This document shows, piece after piece, positions 24,833 to 33,527 of a stretch of 64,000 nucleotides of DNA. Both the position numbers and the translations under genes were made by a program. A model generated the notes under the pieces. The model was not told the origin of the DNA and ran no database searches. It saw nothing but the letters and a program-made list of their open reading frames with translations. The DNA lies in contig JAWKZW010000001.1 of assembly GCA_041395725.1 (NCBI GenBank), positions 620,001 through 684,000 of the forward strand. Direction: 5' to 3'. Each line of letters starts with the position of its first letter. Positions within the stretch are counted from its first letter, which is position 1. This stretch comes from Gammaproteobacteria bacterium. Its GTDB lineage: Bacteria; Pseudomonadota; Gammaproteobacteria; Pseudomonadales; Pseudohongiellaceae.

Positions 24833-25039
24833 TGGCTCTATACGCGGAGGGACGAATCGTCCCTAAGAAATATTGTCCCCATTTCTCATTAGGAGATTCT
24901 TTCAATGATGCATATCGGATGTTCTTTGTATTAGGAGATCGACATAGATACTAAAAATCTATCCACTGAAGTACTGCTTTCGATTGTCATTGGGAAGACA
25001 CGGACGCGAAAGCGCTACTCGGGAGAGCTTTTTCCCTTA

Positions 25040-25510
25040 ATGTTGGGAAACGGGAGTGAGCCAGCGGAGGCAAAGCTCGCAGCAGCGCTCGAGCTCTCAA
25101 GACGCCTACTTCGAGAAAAGCTCTATCGTGGTCCAGTTCTCACGTCTTCGGGTGAAACGAAGCTATACCTTGCGACGCTTTTTGTTGGGCAGGAATACGA
25201 ATCGTTTATTGCGCTCTACCTTACTAACCAGCACTGTGTGATCAAGGAGCACGTGCTCTTCCGCGGGACGATTGACGGCGCCGCTGTGTATCCGAGAGAA
25301 GTCGTGCGCGAGGCGCTTGGATGCAATGCAGCCGCGTGTATATTTGCGCACAATCACCCCTCAGGCGTGGCAGAGCCGAGCCGGGCGGATATCAAGATTA
25401 CGAGAAAACTGCAAGCCGCGCTCGGAACTGTTGATATACGTGTTCTTGACCATGTGGTCGTAGGATCACTTGAGAATCTGGTGAGCTTTGCGGAGCGGGG
25501 GTTGTTGTGA
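25040..25510 (+). CDS. radC: RadC-family protein, probably 5'-truncated
   Basis: This 156-residue protein has the JAB domain with FVGQEYESFIALYLTNQHCV, LFRGTIDGAAVYPREVVREA, HNHPSGVAEPSRAD and a normal end, SFAERGLL. The same frame is open upstream to 24935 and encodes further RadC-like residues (VLLSIVIGKTRTRKRYSGEL) but contains no usual start codon, so the native 5' end seems lost. Its JAB metal ligands are intact. It lies in a scar zone beside a broken ATPase and a second RadC piece. Confidence 0.6.
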   Translation: MLGNGSEPAEAKLAAALELSRRLLREKLYRGPVLTSSGETKLYLATLFVGQEYESFIALYLTNQHCVIKEHVLFRGTIDGAAVYPREVVREALGCNAAACIFAHNHPSGVAEPSRADIKITRKLQAALGTVDIRVLDHVVVGSLENLVSFAERGLL

Positions 25511-25722
25511 AGGGATGGCTACACTTTTGGTTGGAATTGAATGCTGGTGCAGTAATATTCTGTCATAATCACCCCTCAGGATGCACAGAACCATCTCAAC
25601 AAGATATAGCAATTACCAACAAGCTAAAATCTGCTCTTGAGTTAGTAAGCGTAAGAACACTGGATCATATAATTGTTGGTAATGCTTCTTCTTTCGCATT
25701 TGCCGAGAGAGGCTTGATATGA
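25507..25722 (+). pseudogene. C-terminal piece of another RadC-family gene
   Basis: It starts within the stop of the previous RadC frame and encodes LNAGAVIFCHNHPSGCTEPS, QQDIAITNKLKSALELVSVR and SSFAFAERGLI. The N-terminal half of the JAB domain is replaced by about nine unrelated residues, so this is the tail of a different RadC homologue joined to the first. Codon choice is more AT-rich than in the first copy. It is followed by a strong terminator. Confidence 0.65.
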
Positions 25723-25729
25723 ACTACTT

Positions 25730-25763
25730 AAAGACCTGCACGTAATACACTTGCAGGTCTTTT
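25730..25763 (+). terminator. Rho-independent terminator after RadC remnants
   Basis: AAAGACCTGCA (25730-25740) and TGCAGGTCTTT (25752-25762) form a perfect 11-bp stem with an 11-nt loop, followed by TTTCC. It lies 8 bp after the RadC stop and 21 bp before the IS end. Confidence 0.75.
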
Positions 25764-25833
25764 CCTATTTGCTCACTAGCCTATGAATCGCCCCGGTATT
25801 CCCGGAGACTCTATTCTTTGAGAGGATAGAGTA

Positions 25834-26154
25834 ATGAGTAGATCAAATCGATATGCCCCGGAAGTCCGGGAAAGGGCCGTACGCCTGGTACGGGAAGCGG
25901 AAAAAGAACACAGTTCTCAATGGGCAGCAATTCAATCGGTATCAGCCAAAATTGGTTGTACGCATGAGACGCTGCGCCGATGGGTTCGCCAGTCAGAACG
26001 GGATCAAGGCGAACGAGCTGGGCTGACAACGGATGAGAAGGCGCTACTGAAGCAGCTGCAACGTGAGAATCGGGAGCTGAAACAGGCTAACGAAATCCTA
26101 CGTAAGGCATCAGCTTTTTTCGCCCAGGCGGAGCTCGACCGCCGACCGAAGTGA
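25834..26154 (+). CDS. IS3-family OrfA (helix-turn-helix protein), copy 1
   Basis: This 106-residue protein begins MSRSNRYAPEVRERAVRLVR, has HTH_Tnp_1 features (IGCTHETLRRWVRQSERDQG) and a leucine-zipper-like C-terminal helix (LLKQLQRENRELKQANEILR). It binds the IS ends and forms the transposase with OrfB. Its stop overlaps the orfB start. Confidence 0.92.
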   Translation: MSRSNRYAPEVRERAVRLVREAEKEHSSQWAAIQSVSAKIGCTHETLRRWVRQSERDQGERAGLTTDEKALLKQLQRENRELKQANEILRKASAFFAQAELDRRPK

Positions 26155-27056
26155 TGGTGTCGTTCATTGACGAACATCGAGATGCCCATGGGGTCGAGTC
26201 GATTTGCAAGCAGTTGCCAATCGCCCCGTCGACATATTACGAAGCCAAGGCACGCCAGACCGATCCATCAAGGTTACCGGCCAGAGCACATCGAGATGCA
26301 GAGCTGATACCTGAGATTGTCCGTGTATTTGAAGACAACTTTCAGGTCTATGGTGCCAGGAAGATCTGGCGGCAATTGAACCGGGAGAATTGGGAAGTGG
26401 CCCGGTGCACGGTGGAACGTTTGATGGCGCAACTTGGTATTTCAGGCGCAATCCGCGGCGGCAAGAAATACCGCACGACGATCCCTGATGAGTCAGCAGA
26501 CAGACCTGCTGACCTGGTGCAACGCCAGTTCAGGGCCGATCGACCGAACCAGCTTTGGGTTGCAGATTTTACCTACGTCGCTACCTGGACCGGTGTGGTC
26601 TATGTAGCTTTCGTCATTGATGTATTCGCACGTCGAATCGTGGGATGGCGGGTGTCGCGCTCCATGAAAGCGGAGCTGGTGCTGGATGCCCTGGAGCAGG
26701 CATTATGGGCTCGAGGAAATACTGAGGGACTCATCCATCACAGTGATCGAGGTAGTCAATATTTGGCCATACGATACACCGAACGACTTGCCGAATCAGG
26801 CATACAGTGTTCTGTGGGCACAACAGGTGACTCTTATGACAATGCCCTGGCGGAGTCTATCATCGGCTTGTATAAAACGGAGGTAATTCATCGACACGGG
26901 CCTTGGAAATCGATTGATCCGGTGGAATATTCCACCCTGGAATGGGTAGACTGGTTCAATCAGCGCAGGCTACTTGGCCCAATCGGTGATGTACCACCTG
27001 TGGAGTTTGAGCAGACTTACTATGAACAGCTGGAAGAGTCAGCCAGCGTACCCTGA
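26151..27056 (+). CDS. IS3-family OrfB transposase (DDE integrase core), copy 1
   Basis: This 301-residue protein has the HTH_21 part (YGARKIWRQLNRENWEVARC) and the DDE core: first Asp in LWVADFTYVATW, second Asp in HHSDRGSQY and Glu in NALAESIIGLYKTEV. All catalytic residues are present, so the element can probably move. It overlaps orfA by 4 bp, so coupling or frameshifting can join them. Confidence 0.93.
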   Translation: MMVSFIDEHRDAHGVESICKQLPIAPSTYYEAKARQTDPSRLPARAHRDAELIPEIVRVFEDNFQVYGARKIWRQLNRENWEVARCTVERLMAQLGISGAIRGGKKYRTTIPDESADRPADLVQRQFRADRPNQLWVADFTYVATWTGVVYVAFVIDVFARRIVGWRVSRSMKAELVLDALEQALWARGNTEGLIHHSDRGSQYLAIRYTERLAESGIQCSVGTTGDSYDNALAESIIGLYKTEVIHRHGPWKSIDPVEYSTLEWVDWFNQRRLLGPIGDVPPVEFEQTYYEQLEESASVP

Positions 27057-27094
27057 CTCACACAAAAGGGTCTCCGGTGTTCCCGGGGCGATTC

Positions 27095-27586
27095 AAAATT
27101 GGCTGTGCTGCCGCCGTTTGAGTTTTTCTGACATCTATTCCTGCGTAAGTCTCGCACCTTGCAATCAAACGGCATCTTATTTTTTTGTTTTGCCACATCT
27201 CGACCTCTACGTCCCTATAGTTACAAATATGTAATACTCAAGTCATGATCTCGTAAGCTGATATCGGTTAATCTAGTTTTATACTGCATAATGCGGCTTA
27301 TAGGTATTTTATCAGCCACCGCAAGAGTGGATAGCACTTCCATAGAAGAGCATGACCGCGCATTAACGCTTAAAGTTACAGAAATGGCAAAAATTGAGTG
27401 TCTGTCATCGTAAAATCATTGGCGATACCAACATCTACAACCGACGGTATTGAAGCGCGTCGTCGACGATGTGATTGCTTGTCTAAAAGCGTTTCCAGAG
27501 AATGTAGTTGGCGCAGCGATGGTTTCGCCTGAGGCATCCGGCGTTGATCGTAGATATTGAAACAAGTAAAACGAAGGGGCTATGTA
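27095..27586. other. Gap after IS copy 1; no clear gene
   Basis: A 40-residue frame (27291-27413, MRLIGILSATARVDSTSIEE at its start) and a second short frame (about 27451-27561, with DDVIACLKAFPENVVGAAMV) look like protein fragments, but I cannot name them. No promoter or repeat stands out. The gap may contain a decayed gene cut off by the IS. Confidence 0.3.
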
Positions 27587-28354
27587 GTGAACAAGAGTAA
27601 ATTTTTTCCACGCTCAAGCAATTGGCCGCTATTCAGCTCAGCGGTGATCATAGTTGCGACGTTACAAAGTTGCGCATCTTCTGGCACCCGACCGGATGAT
27701 ATGAGCGCAGAGGCTCATCGTGCAGTGGCTGCAGCGGAGCAACAGCAAGCGACCGAGCATTTTCAGCAGTATGATCCGGAGAGAGCATCTAGACCGCGGC
27801 TCGGCTATCTGGGCAACACTGCGATTTACTACGATCCCAACATTTATTGGGACCCATACAATCCATACGGATATGCGTACTACGACTATTTTTGGGATGT
27901 CAGTAGCTACAATCCAAGCCTGAACCATTTAGATTCCGCAGAGCAGCTTGAAAGTCATGCGGCTGATCACTTGGCGGCAGCTCAAGCACTAGAGACATTT
28001 GAGAAAGCCGAATGCAAAGCATTTCCACCCGAGACACGTGCGACCTCTCCATTGATAGGGCAGGTTGAGTCTGCAGAGGAGGTTTTTGGAGGCGTCAGCC
28101 TGAATTTCAAAGAGGGTGTTGATGTCAATGCCGCCATTGCTCACATGCGTTGCCACGCCGCATTCGCGCGGACCCGGGGTCGAATAGGTATGGAAAGTTG
28201 TCCTTTATACATTCCAGGTATTACGATTAGCCGGGGAGGCAATTCCAATGTTGTTGAGCTGACTATAGGTGACCAAAATCAATTACTGGATCTGAGGCAA
28301 AGGGTGCAGGAGCATCTTGATGTCAATCTGGTAAATGACACTCTAACAAGATAG
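27587..28354 (+). CDS. Predicted lipoprotein of unknown function
   Basis: This protein of about 255 residues has a lipoprotein signal: hydrophobic PLFSSAVIIVATLQSC with Cys29 in the lipobox. It has a Tyr/Pro-rich stretch (YYDPNIYWDPYNPYGYAYYD) and a C-terminal region, VNAAIAHMRCHAAFARTRGR followed by MESCPLYIPGI. A GTG start at 27587 is preferred because AAGGGG lies 7 bp upstream; a TTG at 27557 is in frame. I do not recognise the family. It stands alone between IS debris. Confidence 0.65.
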   Translation: MNKSKFFPRSSNWPLFSSAVIIVATLQSCASSGTRPDDMSAEAHRAVAAAEQQQATEHFQQYDPERASRPRLGYLGNTAIYYDPNIYWDPYNPYGYAYYDYFWDVSSYNPSLNHLDSAEQLESHAADHLAAAQALETFEKAECKAFPPETRATSPLIGQVESAEEVFGGVSLNFKEGVDVNAAIAHMRCHAAFARTRGRIGMESCPLYIPGITISRGGNSNVVELTIGDQNQLLDLRQRVQEHLDVNLVNDTLTR

Positions 28355-28459
28355 TAACGGTTGCTGTCCCCACAATTTTATTTTTAGCCTACCAGCATTG
28401 ACAAACGGGCGGAGGGAGAGCCGAACTCGATTTTGCGTCTTTTTCTCTAACAGTAAACG

Positions 28460-28640
28460 CCTCGCGTTTTCGACTTGGGTCCAGCATGCTAAACGAGTGT
28501 TCAATATCGGCATCGAAACCTGCGAGAAATGCCAGGGCTAGGTCAAGGCTGGTTGAGATTTTACTCTGAGCCCTTTGATCTTCTGGTGATCCGGCTGATA
28601 CTGGCAGACCTCAGGTCCAAAGATGTGGCCGATCTTTAGA
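28460..28640 (+). pseudogene. C-terminal remnant of an IS91-family transposase
   Basis: The frame through 28473-28538 reads TWVQHAKRVFNIGIETCEKC, matching the conserved zinc-binding segment near the end of IS91-type transposases (usually LKRVFNIDIETCPHCGG). Stops and frameshifts follow. No IS ends were found. At about 28987 the sequence TGAATCGCCCCCGG resembles the IS3-element end and may be another relic. Confidence 0.55.
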
Positions 28641-28805
28641 CTCGGACTTCTCTGGGTAAAGAATCGGCCCAATAATTTGAGGTTGTATTTTCCAGCCAGG
28701 AAATCCTGTTCAGTAACCTACTGTAAAGTGCTGCAACAATATTTTTTCTGAGAGCTGTTTGCGTCAGCACAATTCTAGGTCACTGGAAGAAGCTAGATAG
28801 ACGGT

Positions 28806-28843
28806 CAAAAAAATGGTGGAAGGATTCAATAGTATCCTTCCAC
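28806..28843 (-). terminator. Minus-strand Rho-independent terminator, orphan
   Basis: GTGGAAGGAT (28816-28825) and ATCCTTCCAC (28834-28843) form a perfect 10-bp stem with an 8-nt loop. On the minus strand it is followed by CATTTTTTTG. No intact minus-strand gene lies directly upstream of it, so it is probably left over from a lost gene. The rest of the 28641-29034 gap holds nothing else I can support. Confidence 0.6.
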
Positions 28844-29034
28844 TCTAGTTAAGGTCATTTGTGGAATACGGGCAGAATGAAAAGTCTGTGCAACGATTAC
28901 TATTTGATGAACAATCGCCACTGGCAACGGCTGCATATGCACAACGGTGGCGTATCGCCGAGAATGACTGAAAATTAATTAAACCCTGAATCGCCCCCGG
29001 TTAGGTTGGTCACTACAAGTACACTTCAATTATT

Positions 29035-30162
29035 ATGTTCAACATGCTCTTAAAAGTCTCGCTAGTATCAACATTGCTGCTGTTCTTGAATGGGTGTGAG
29101 ACGGCTCAAGTTTACTCGTCGAATCCACTGGTAGCCAACAACCCCCGGACACTTGATATGTTTCTTAGTCCGGGCAATGAGCAATGTTACGATCGCAGCT
29201 CGCAGCCCTACACCTCTGTCGTAGACTCTCATAACCATTTTCGTCCTTTTGGTGGCAATGCCATTCCTATGCATGATCTGTATGACTACTTTCGTCGTAC
29301 AGGCGTGTTATTCGTCAATGCCTATGGCATCGGTCAGACTTTACCTATTGATTCTGGTTGTGAGTACTACCTGGATTGCCCCGATGTCGAGGTAGTGCCG
29401 AGCATTAGAAACGATTTTCGCAATGCCTCGAACTATCTGGAACATGCTCGTGATGATATTCACCTGACTCTGTCCATGAGCTTTCCGGACCTGGCAGAAC
29501 CGTCAGAAGTTGCACCGCAGATTTCACTACTGGACCGGGAATACCCCAAGTTGTTCACGTGGATGGGTGAAGTGAACCTGGTAAAACAGGCGCTGTTTGG
29601 GAATGGTCACAGGGCAGCAAGTATTGGTTCGATTGCCGAGTGGAGCGAGTTTATGCAAATACTTCAGGATAGAGGCATACCCATTGCGATTCATGCCGAT
29701 TTGGGTAATAACAATAACCCAACTCAGTATAGAGGATTAATAGAAGAAGTATTGAGACTGTATCCAAAGAATAAAGTTGTCTGGGTACACATGGGTCTCT
29801 CCGCAGAGTTGACAAACTACAATGCCGAACAGCACATTGCAATTGTGAAGTCATTACTCGATCAGAACCCCAATTTGATGATAGACATTTCGTGGCGAGT
29901 AATCTACGACAATTATTTTGGCGAAATGAAGAGCAGAGAATTGTATGTCAATTTTCTCAATGATTACTCAGATAGAGTGTTGCCTGGAACAGATTTTGTC
30001 GCACTACATACTAAGGATTTTCAAGTGTATCGTGAAGAACTGGAGATAACGAGCAGGATCAACCTATGGTTAGATGATGAAGCTTTCAGAAACATTGCCC
30101 TGGGCGAAAACTACTTTCGCCTATTGAAGCTCGGCTATCGTGCGCCACAGATATGTCAGTAG
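29035..30162 (+). CDS. Lipoprotein with amidohydrolase-type TIM-barrel domain
   Basis: This 375-residue protein has a signal peptide with lipobox LLFLNGC (Cys21). The hydrolase part starts with the metal-binding VVDSHNHF (D64-S-H66-N-H68) and later shows PIAIHADLGNNNNPTQYR, VVWVHMGLSAELTNYN and VLPGTDFVAL, which give the expected His and Asp ligands of the amidohydrolase/PHP-like fold. It ends with an LALGENYFRLL-like tail (IALGENYFRLLKLG). The substrate is unknown. It stands alone, followed by a 9-bp hairpin. Confidence 0.75.
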   Translation: MFNMLLKVSLVSTLLLFLNGCETAQVYSSNPLVANNPRTLDMFLSPGNEQCYDRSSQPYTSVVDSHNHFRPFGGNAIPMHDLYDYFRRTGVLFVNAYGIGQTLPIDSGCEYYLDCPDVEVVPSIRNDFRNASNYLEHARDDIHLTLSMSFPDLAEPSEVAPQISLLDREYPKLFTWMGEVNLVKQALFGNGHRAASIGSIAEWSEFMQILQDRGIPIAIHADLGNNNNPTQYRGLIEEVLRLYPKNKVVWVHMGLSAELTNYNAEQHIAIVKSLLDQNPNLMIDISWRVIYDNYFGEMKSRELYVNFLNDYSDRVLPGTDFVALHTKDFQVYREELEITSRINLWLDDEAFRNIALGENYFRLLKLGYRAPQICQ

Positions 30163-30219
30163 CTTACAGGTTCTTGACTACCCTGTAACATGCGAACGCC
30201 GAAACGGTGAGCTGGCTAA

Positions 30220-30247
30220 GATCAGCGAGTCGTTTATATCGCTGATC
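30220..30247. terminator. Hairpin after the metallohydrolase-like gene
   Basis: GATCAGCGA (30220-30228) and TCGCTGATC (30239-30247) form a 9-bp stem with a 10-nt loop, 58 bp after the stop of the upstream gene. There is no T-tract, so it may be a weak terminator or a protein site. The rest of the gap to 30484 shows nothing else supported. Confidence 0.4.
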
Positions 30248-30484
30248 AGTCGTGACGTTTATCGTTCGATTGCGTGAAGGTTGTGGTGTTCTTAAATGTA
30301 AAAAACTGGCTTTATCTTCAATGAGCTAAGCTAACCCGAAGCCCTGAGGGAAATTTCTAGAAATGATGATGTATTGGCTAGCACTGAAGAGCATTTTAAT
30401 AGAATTAAGGGTATCCTTAGCGTGAGAAGTTTATATTTTTCGAAAGGGCGGGTTAATGTGTTCTGGCGCAACACTTCTATTGCG

Positions 30485-30661
30485 CTAAAATTCAACTATG
30501 TTTTGCCCATATTCCATAGTAAACCAGTCTCCGTCTTCTTCTGTAAACTGCTGACGTCGCAATACAAAATCATTAGTCAGAATTTCCTCCACCACATAGT
30601 TAATCGTTCTTATGCGAATACCCATCATATATGCCTTGAACACAGCTTCGCTACGTATCAT
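30485..30661 (-). CDS. 58-residue small protein coupled to the frameshifted gene
   Basis: The frame begins at an ATG overlapping the stop of the upstream gene as TAATG and encodes MIRSEAVFKAYMMGIRIRTI, continuing with VVEEILTNDFVLRRQQFTEE and ending NIVEF. Its composition is protein-like. I do not recognise it. The overlap strongly suggests translation together with the gene before it. Confidence 0.55.
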   Translation of the reverse strand: MIRSEAVFKAYMMGIRIRTINYVVEEILTNDFVLRRQQFTEEDGDWFTMEYGQNIVEF

Positions 30662-31169
30662 TAAGACTGGCCCAGTATTTCTGTGTTTCTATTTTTTATA
30701 GTAACCTGGCTTTTGGAGCCAAAGAAGCTTAGCCAGCCGGACTTAACACTCATCGTCAAGTGGATATCCCCCAATTCACCTCCCCTGCCCAGGTCATATA
30801 GTTGCTGAAAATCATCCGACGTGACATCCACCTTGATCGTTTCGTCATCGAGATCAGTAAAGGGAAACACATTTAGCAGAATATTGAATTCATCCGGGCT
30901 GCACTGATAAGTAGTTGTGTACTTTTCCGTGAGCTGGCCGTATTCATCATAAAGTTCGGCCACTACATCTTTCTGATAGGCATCACCTTCCTGCTCTAAT
31001 TTCCCTGTATAGAAAATCTGTTTATTCTGGAGAGACCCATCTTTGTCAAAGTATTCGCGGACTATTTTTTTTGTGCGATCTGTTCAATAAGCATAGCATT
31101 GTCCTGGCCATGTGATATGGCCGGGGACAGTTGAAAGAACGCTAGTATGAAGAAAACTGCACGCTGCAT
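30661..31169 (-). pseudogene. Exported protein gene with a frameshift at an A8 run
   Basis: From the ATG at 31169 the frame gives a signal peptide (MQRAVFFILAFFQLSPAISH) and runs to IEQIAQKK, then stops in a run of eight A (31065-31072 on the plus strand as T8). A second frame continues without stops as IVREYFDKDGSLQNKQIFYT, then LYDEYGQLTEKYTTTYQCSP, to 30661. One extra A would join both parts into a protein of about 170 residues. It is either a recent frameshift pseudogene or a gene read by transcriptional slippage. No family was recognised. Confidence 0.6.
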
Positions 31170-31814
31170 GATGCTTTCTCAGTTGGTTAATATTTATAGT
31201 CGTATCAATTAGATTACAGTTATGTAAGGTGGTGTTGAAGTCAACAATTTTTTATACGTGCGAAATCTCGGAACCGTTCTGGCTAAGTTAGCATCAATTA
31301 CTTATGCTCAATCTTCACTTTGGTTGTGAAATAGTAAAAACCCATGAGTTCCAGTGAGTTTTGATGAGTTCCAGAAAATGGCTTCATATATTGCCACACC
31401 GAAAATCGACACTTCCACATCTCGGCCCTATGTTTTACATTGCTCCAACACGGCGATCTCACCGCTAAACCTTCTCCACCTTAATTATTGGGTAGGAGGA
31501 TAGGTAGTAGACACTAAACCCGGCTCGCTCCAGTATTTCGTCAAATACTACCACAAACCAGATTGCCGCAGAGTGCCTAATCACAAAGGTGACCTATTCT
31601 CATGGGGTGTGGACACTTTGTCCGGCGATCTGGTTTTTAGAAGCTTATCTTTTGGGGGCATGGTCGGCTAAACCGTTTTTTGAATGGCCGGTGAATTGAG
31701 TTTGTCCCAGAGAAAGCTGGATGAAGGTTGCTGTGATAGGTCGATGTATCGAGCAATGCTAAATGGTAACATGCAAACTCAAAATAGAACTTTGTAGGGC
31801 CCGAGGAGGGCGCA
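31170..31814. other. Gap upstream of the APC permease; no clear gene
   Basis: No frame with recognisable content was found on either strand. The stretch TGTGGACACTTTGTCCGG near 31610 resembles the end of some insertion sequences, but no partner end is seen. The permease promoter is presumably in the last 100 bp; no sharp consensus stands out. Confidence 0.3.
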
Positions 31815-33134
31815 ATGAAATCTGAATATCAGGCGAACAGCATTACTTTGATCGGCGGCATCGCGATGGGCACCGGTGTAATGATCGGGGCAGGAATTTT
31901 TGCCCTCACCGGGCAGATTGCAGAGCTGGCAGGGCCCTGGTTCCCACTCTCCTTCATCGTAGGTGGGATCGTTACCGGATTTAGTGCCTACTCTTATGTG
32001 AAAATGTCCAACGCCTTCCCGTCTGCTGGTGGGATTGCGATGATATTGCAGAAAGCCTATGGACCGGCGGCGGTCGCGGCGGCGGCGTCACTGCTGATGG
32101 CGCTCTCGATGGTAATTAACGAGAGCCTTGTTGCCCGGACTTTTGGCACTTATGTCCTCAGGCTATTTGATCTAAATGCGGATAGTATTTTGGTGCCTGT
32201 GCTTGCTGTTGGGCTTATCGTCTTCGCTTATTTGGTCAATATGTCAGGCAACCGCTCTGTGGGCCTGTTCTCGGTTGTTATGGCATTTTTGAAGATAGTC
32301 GGTATTACAGTCTTCGGTATCGCAGCGCTTGCGGCCAGTGGATTTACATTTGAGCCCGCATCCGCAGAATCGGTCGATGCAATTCCAATCGCAGGTTTCA
32401 CGGCGTCTGTCGCCCTGTCAATCCTCGCGTTCAAGGGGTTTACTACTATTACCAACAGTGGTGCGGAAATGGTCGATCCACACCGCAATGTCGGCCGCAC
32501 TATTATCTTTTCTATTACAATCTGCGTGCTCGTCTATCTCATTGTCGCCTTCGCTGTCGGGTCCAGCCTCTCGATTGAACAGATCGTAGCCGCCAAGGAT
32601 TATTCTCTGGCTGCAGCCGCGGAGCCGGCACTCGGTCCATACGGGTTTTACTTCACTATCGCGCTTGCGGTCGTTGCTACCGCCTCGGGCCTCCTCGCGA
32701 GTGTCTTCGCTGTTTCGCGCATGCTGGCAATGCTGACCGAAATGGAGATGATCCCGCACAGCCATTTCGGTATGTCTGGTCCCATTCGAGAACATACGCT
32801 AGTCTACACAGTGGTAATCGCATCAGTGCTGGCCGTTTTCTTCGACCTTAGCCGAATTGCATCGCTTGGTGCCTTCTTCTACCTGGTGATGGATATTCTG
32901 GTTCATTGGGGCGTGTTCCGCCATTTGCGTCACGAGATTGGTGCAAAGAGCTGGGTGTTAATCGCGGCAATCGCGCTTGACGCGCTGGTGCTCGTTGTCT
33001 TCGGCGCCCTAAAGCTGCAATCCGATCCGGGCATCGTGGTTATTGCGGTTGTTGCTATAGCCGCTGTGTTCATCTATGAGCGAACATTTCTGTCGCGTTG
33101 GACTGCAAAGGGAGAGCATGGCGGCCACCACTGA
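31815..33134 (+). CDS. APC-superfamily amino acid permease
   Basis: This 439-residue protein has about 12 membrane helices. The N-terminal consensus motif is MGTGVMIGAGIFALTGQIAE, typical of APC transporters, followed by FKGFTTITNSGAEMVDPHRN in the helix 6 region. The C-terminus is short and His-rich (GEHGGHH). The start follows CGAGGAGGGCGCA, a strong SD. Its base composition is GC-richer than the flanking DNA, a hint of separate transfer. The substrate is unknown; it may import amino acids or amines. Confidence 0.85.
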   Translation: MKSEYQANSITLIGGIAMGTGVMIGAGIFALTGQIAELAGPWFPLSFIVGGIVTGFSAYSYVKMSNAFPSAGGIAMILQKAYGPAAVAAAASLLMALSMVINESLVARTFGTYVLRLFDLNADSILVPVLAVGLIVFAYLVNMSGNRSVGLFSVVMAFLKIVGITVFGIAALAASGFTFEPASAESVDAIPIAGFTASVALSILAFKGFTTITNSGAEMVDPHRNVGRTIIFSITICVLVYLIVAFAVGSSLSIEQIVAAKDYSLAAAAEPALGPYGFYFTIALAVVATASGLLASVFAVSRMLAMLTEMEMIPHSHFGMSGPIREHTLVYTVVIASVLAVFFDLSRIASLGAFFYLVMDILVHWGVFRHLRHEIGAKSWVLIAAIALDALVLVVFGALKLQSDPGIVVIAVVAIAAVFIYERTFLSRWTAKGEHGGHH

Positions 33135-33257
33135 AGGCTGGTGTCACAACCAATCATTTTCTGATTGAGGCCCACGCGATCATCCGCCACAGAGAGTCTG
33201 CTCTTGCTGTATTTCACGAGCTCGTTGGCACTCTGTTCTTTCTAAATTTTTTACTAA

Positions 33258-33491
33258 TCATGATTCGTGTTTCCACGGGACCGGAATCCGGTGTTTTACT
33301 AGGACTAGTACGCTAAATAGTACTATTTCTTCGATGACAAAAGTTACTCCACTAATCGCACCCGATAGCCAAACAACAATCTGTACACAAGTAACCCAAA
33401 AAAAATCATATAACTGGTCCCGGCAAATCGTACACAAAGGAATCCGAAGCCATTTGATATTTGTTGTCATACGGCAAAATAAACAAACCAT
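33258..33491 (-). CDS. Possible small membrane protein with Cys pairs
   Basis: This 77-residue frame starts MVCLFCRMTTNIKWLRIPLC followed by TICRDQLYDFFW, giving CxxC pairs (CLFC, CTIC) like a small zinc ribbon. Hydrophobic segments follow (IVVWLSGAISGVTFVIEEIV, then LFSVLVLV). GAGAG lies before the ATG. It is not recognised and could be chance; the ordered pattern and its position at the end of the Lol-like operon argue mildly for a gene. Confidence 0.35.
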   Translation of the reverse strand: MVCLFCRMTTNIKWLRIPLCTICRDQLYDFFWVTCVQIVVWLSGAISGVTFVIEEIVLFSVLVLVKHRIPVPWKHES

Positions 33492-33527
33492 TTCAATCTC
33501 TCACTTATTCAATGCGCGATTTTGCGA

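Larger units (their letters stand above)
25785..27094 (+). mobile_element. IS3-family insertion sequence, copy 1 (1310 bp)
   Basis: The element carries the usual orfA and orfB. Its ends are imperfect inverted repeats starting GAATCGCCCCGG and ending CCGGGGCGATTC (minus the first and last target bases). The encoded proteins are identical to those of copy 2 at 41.0-42.4 kb, which is inverted. The flanks are CTAT on the left and AAAA on the right, so no target duplication remains. That suggests a deletion or rearrangement at one side after insertion. Confidence 0.88.

Noticed and set aside
30374..30664. 96-residue plus-strand frame
   Set aside because: It overlaps the better supported 58-residue minus-strand gene and has no recognisable features.
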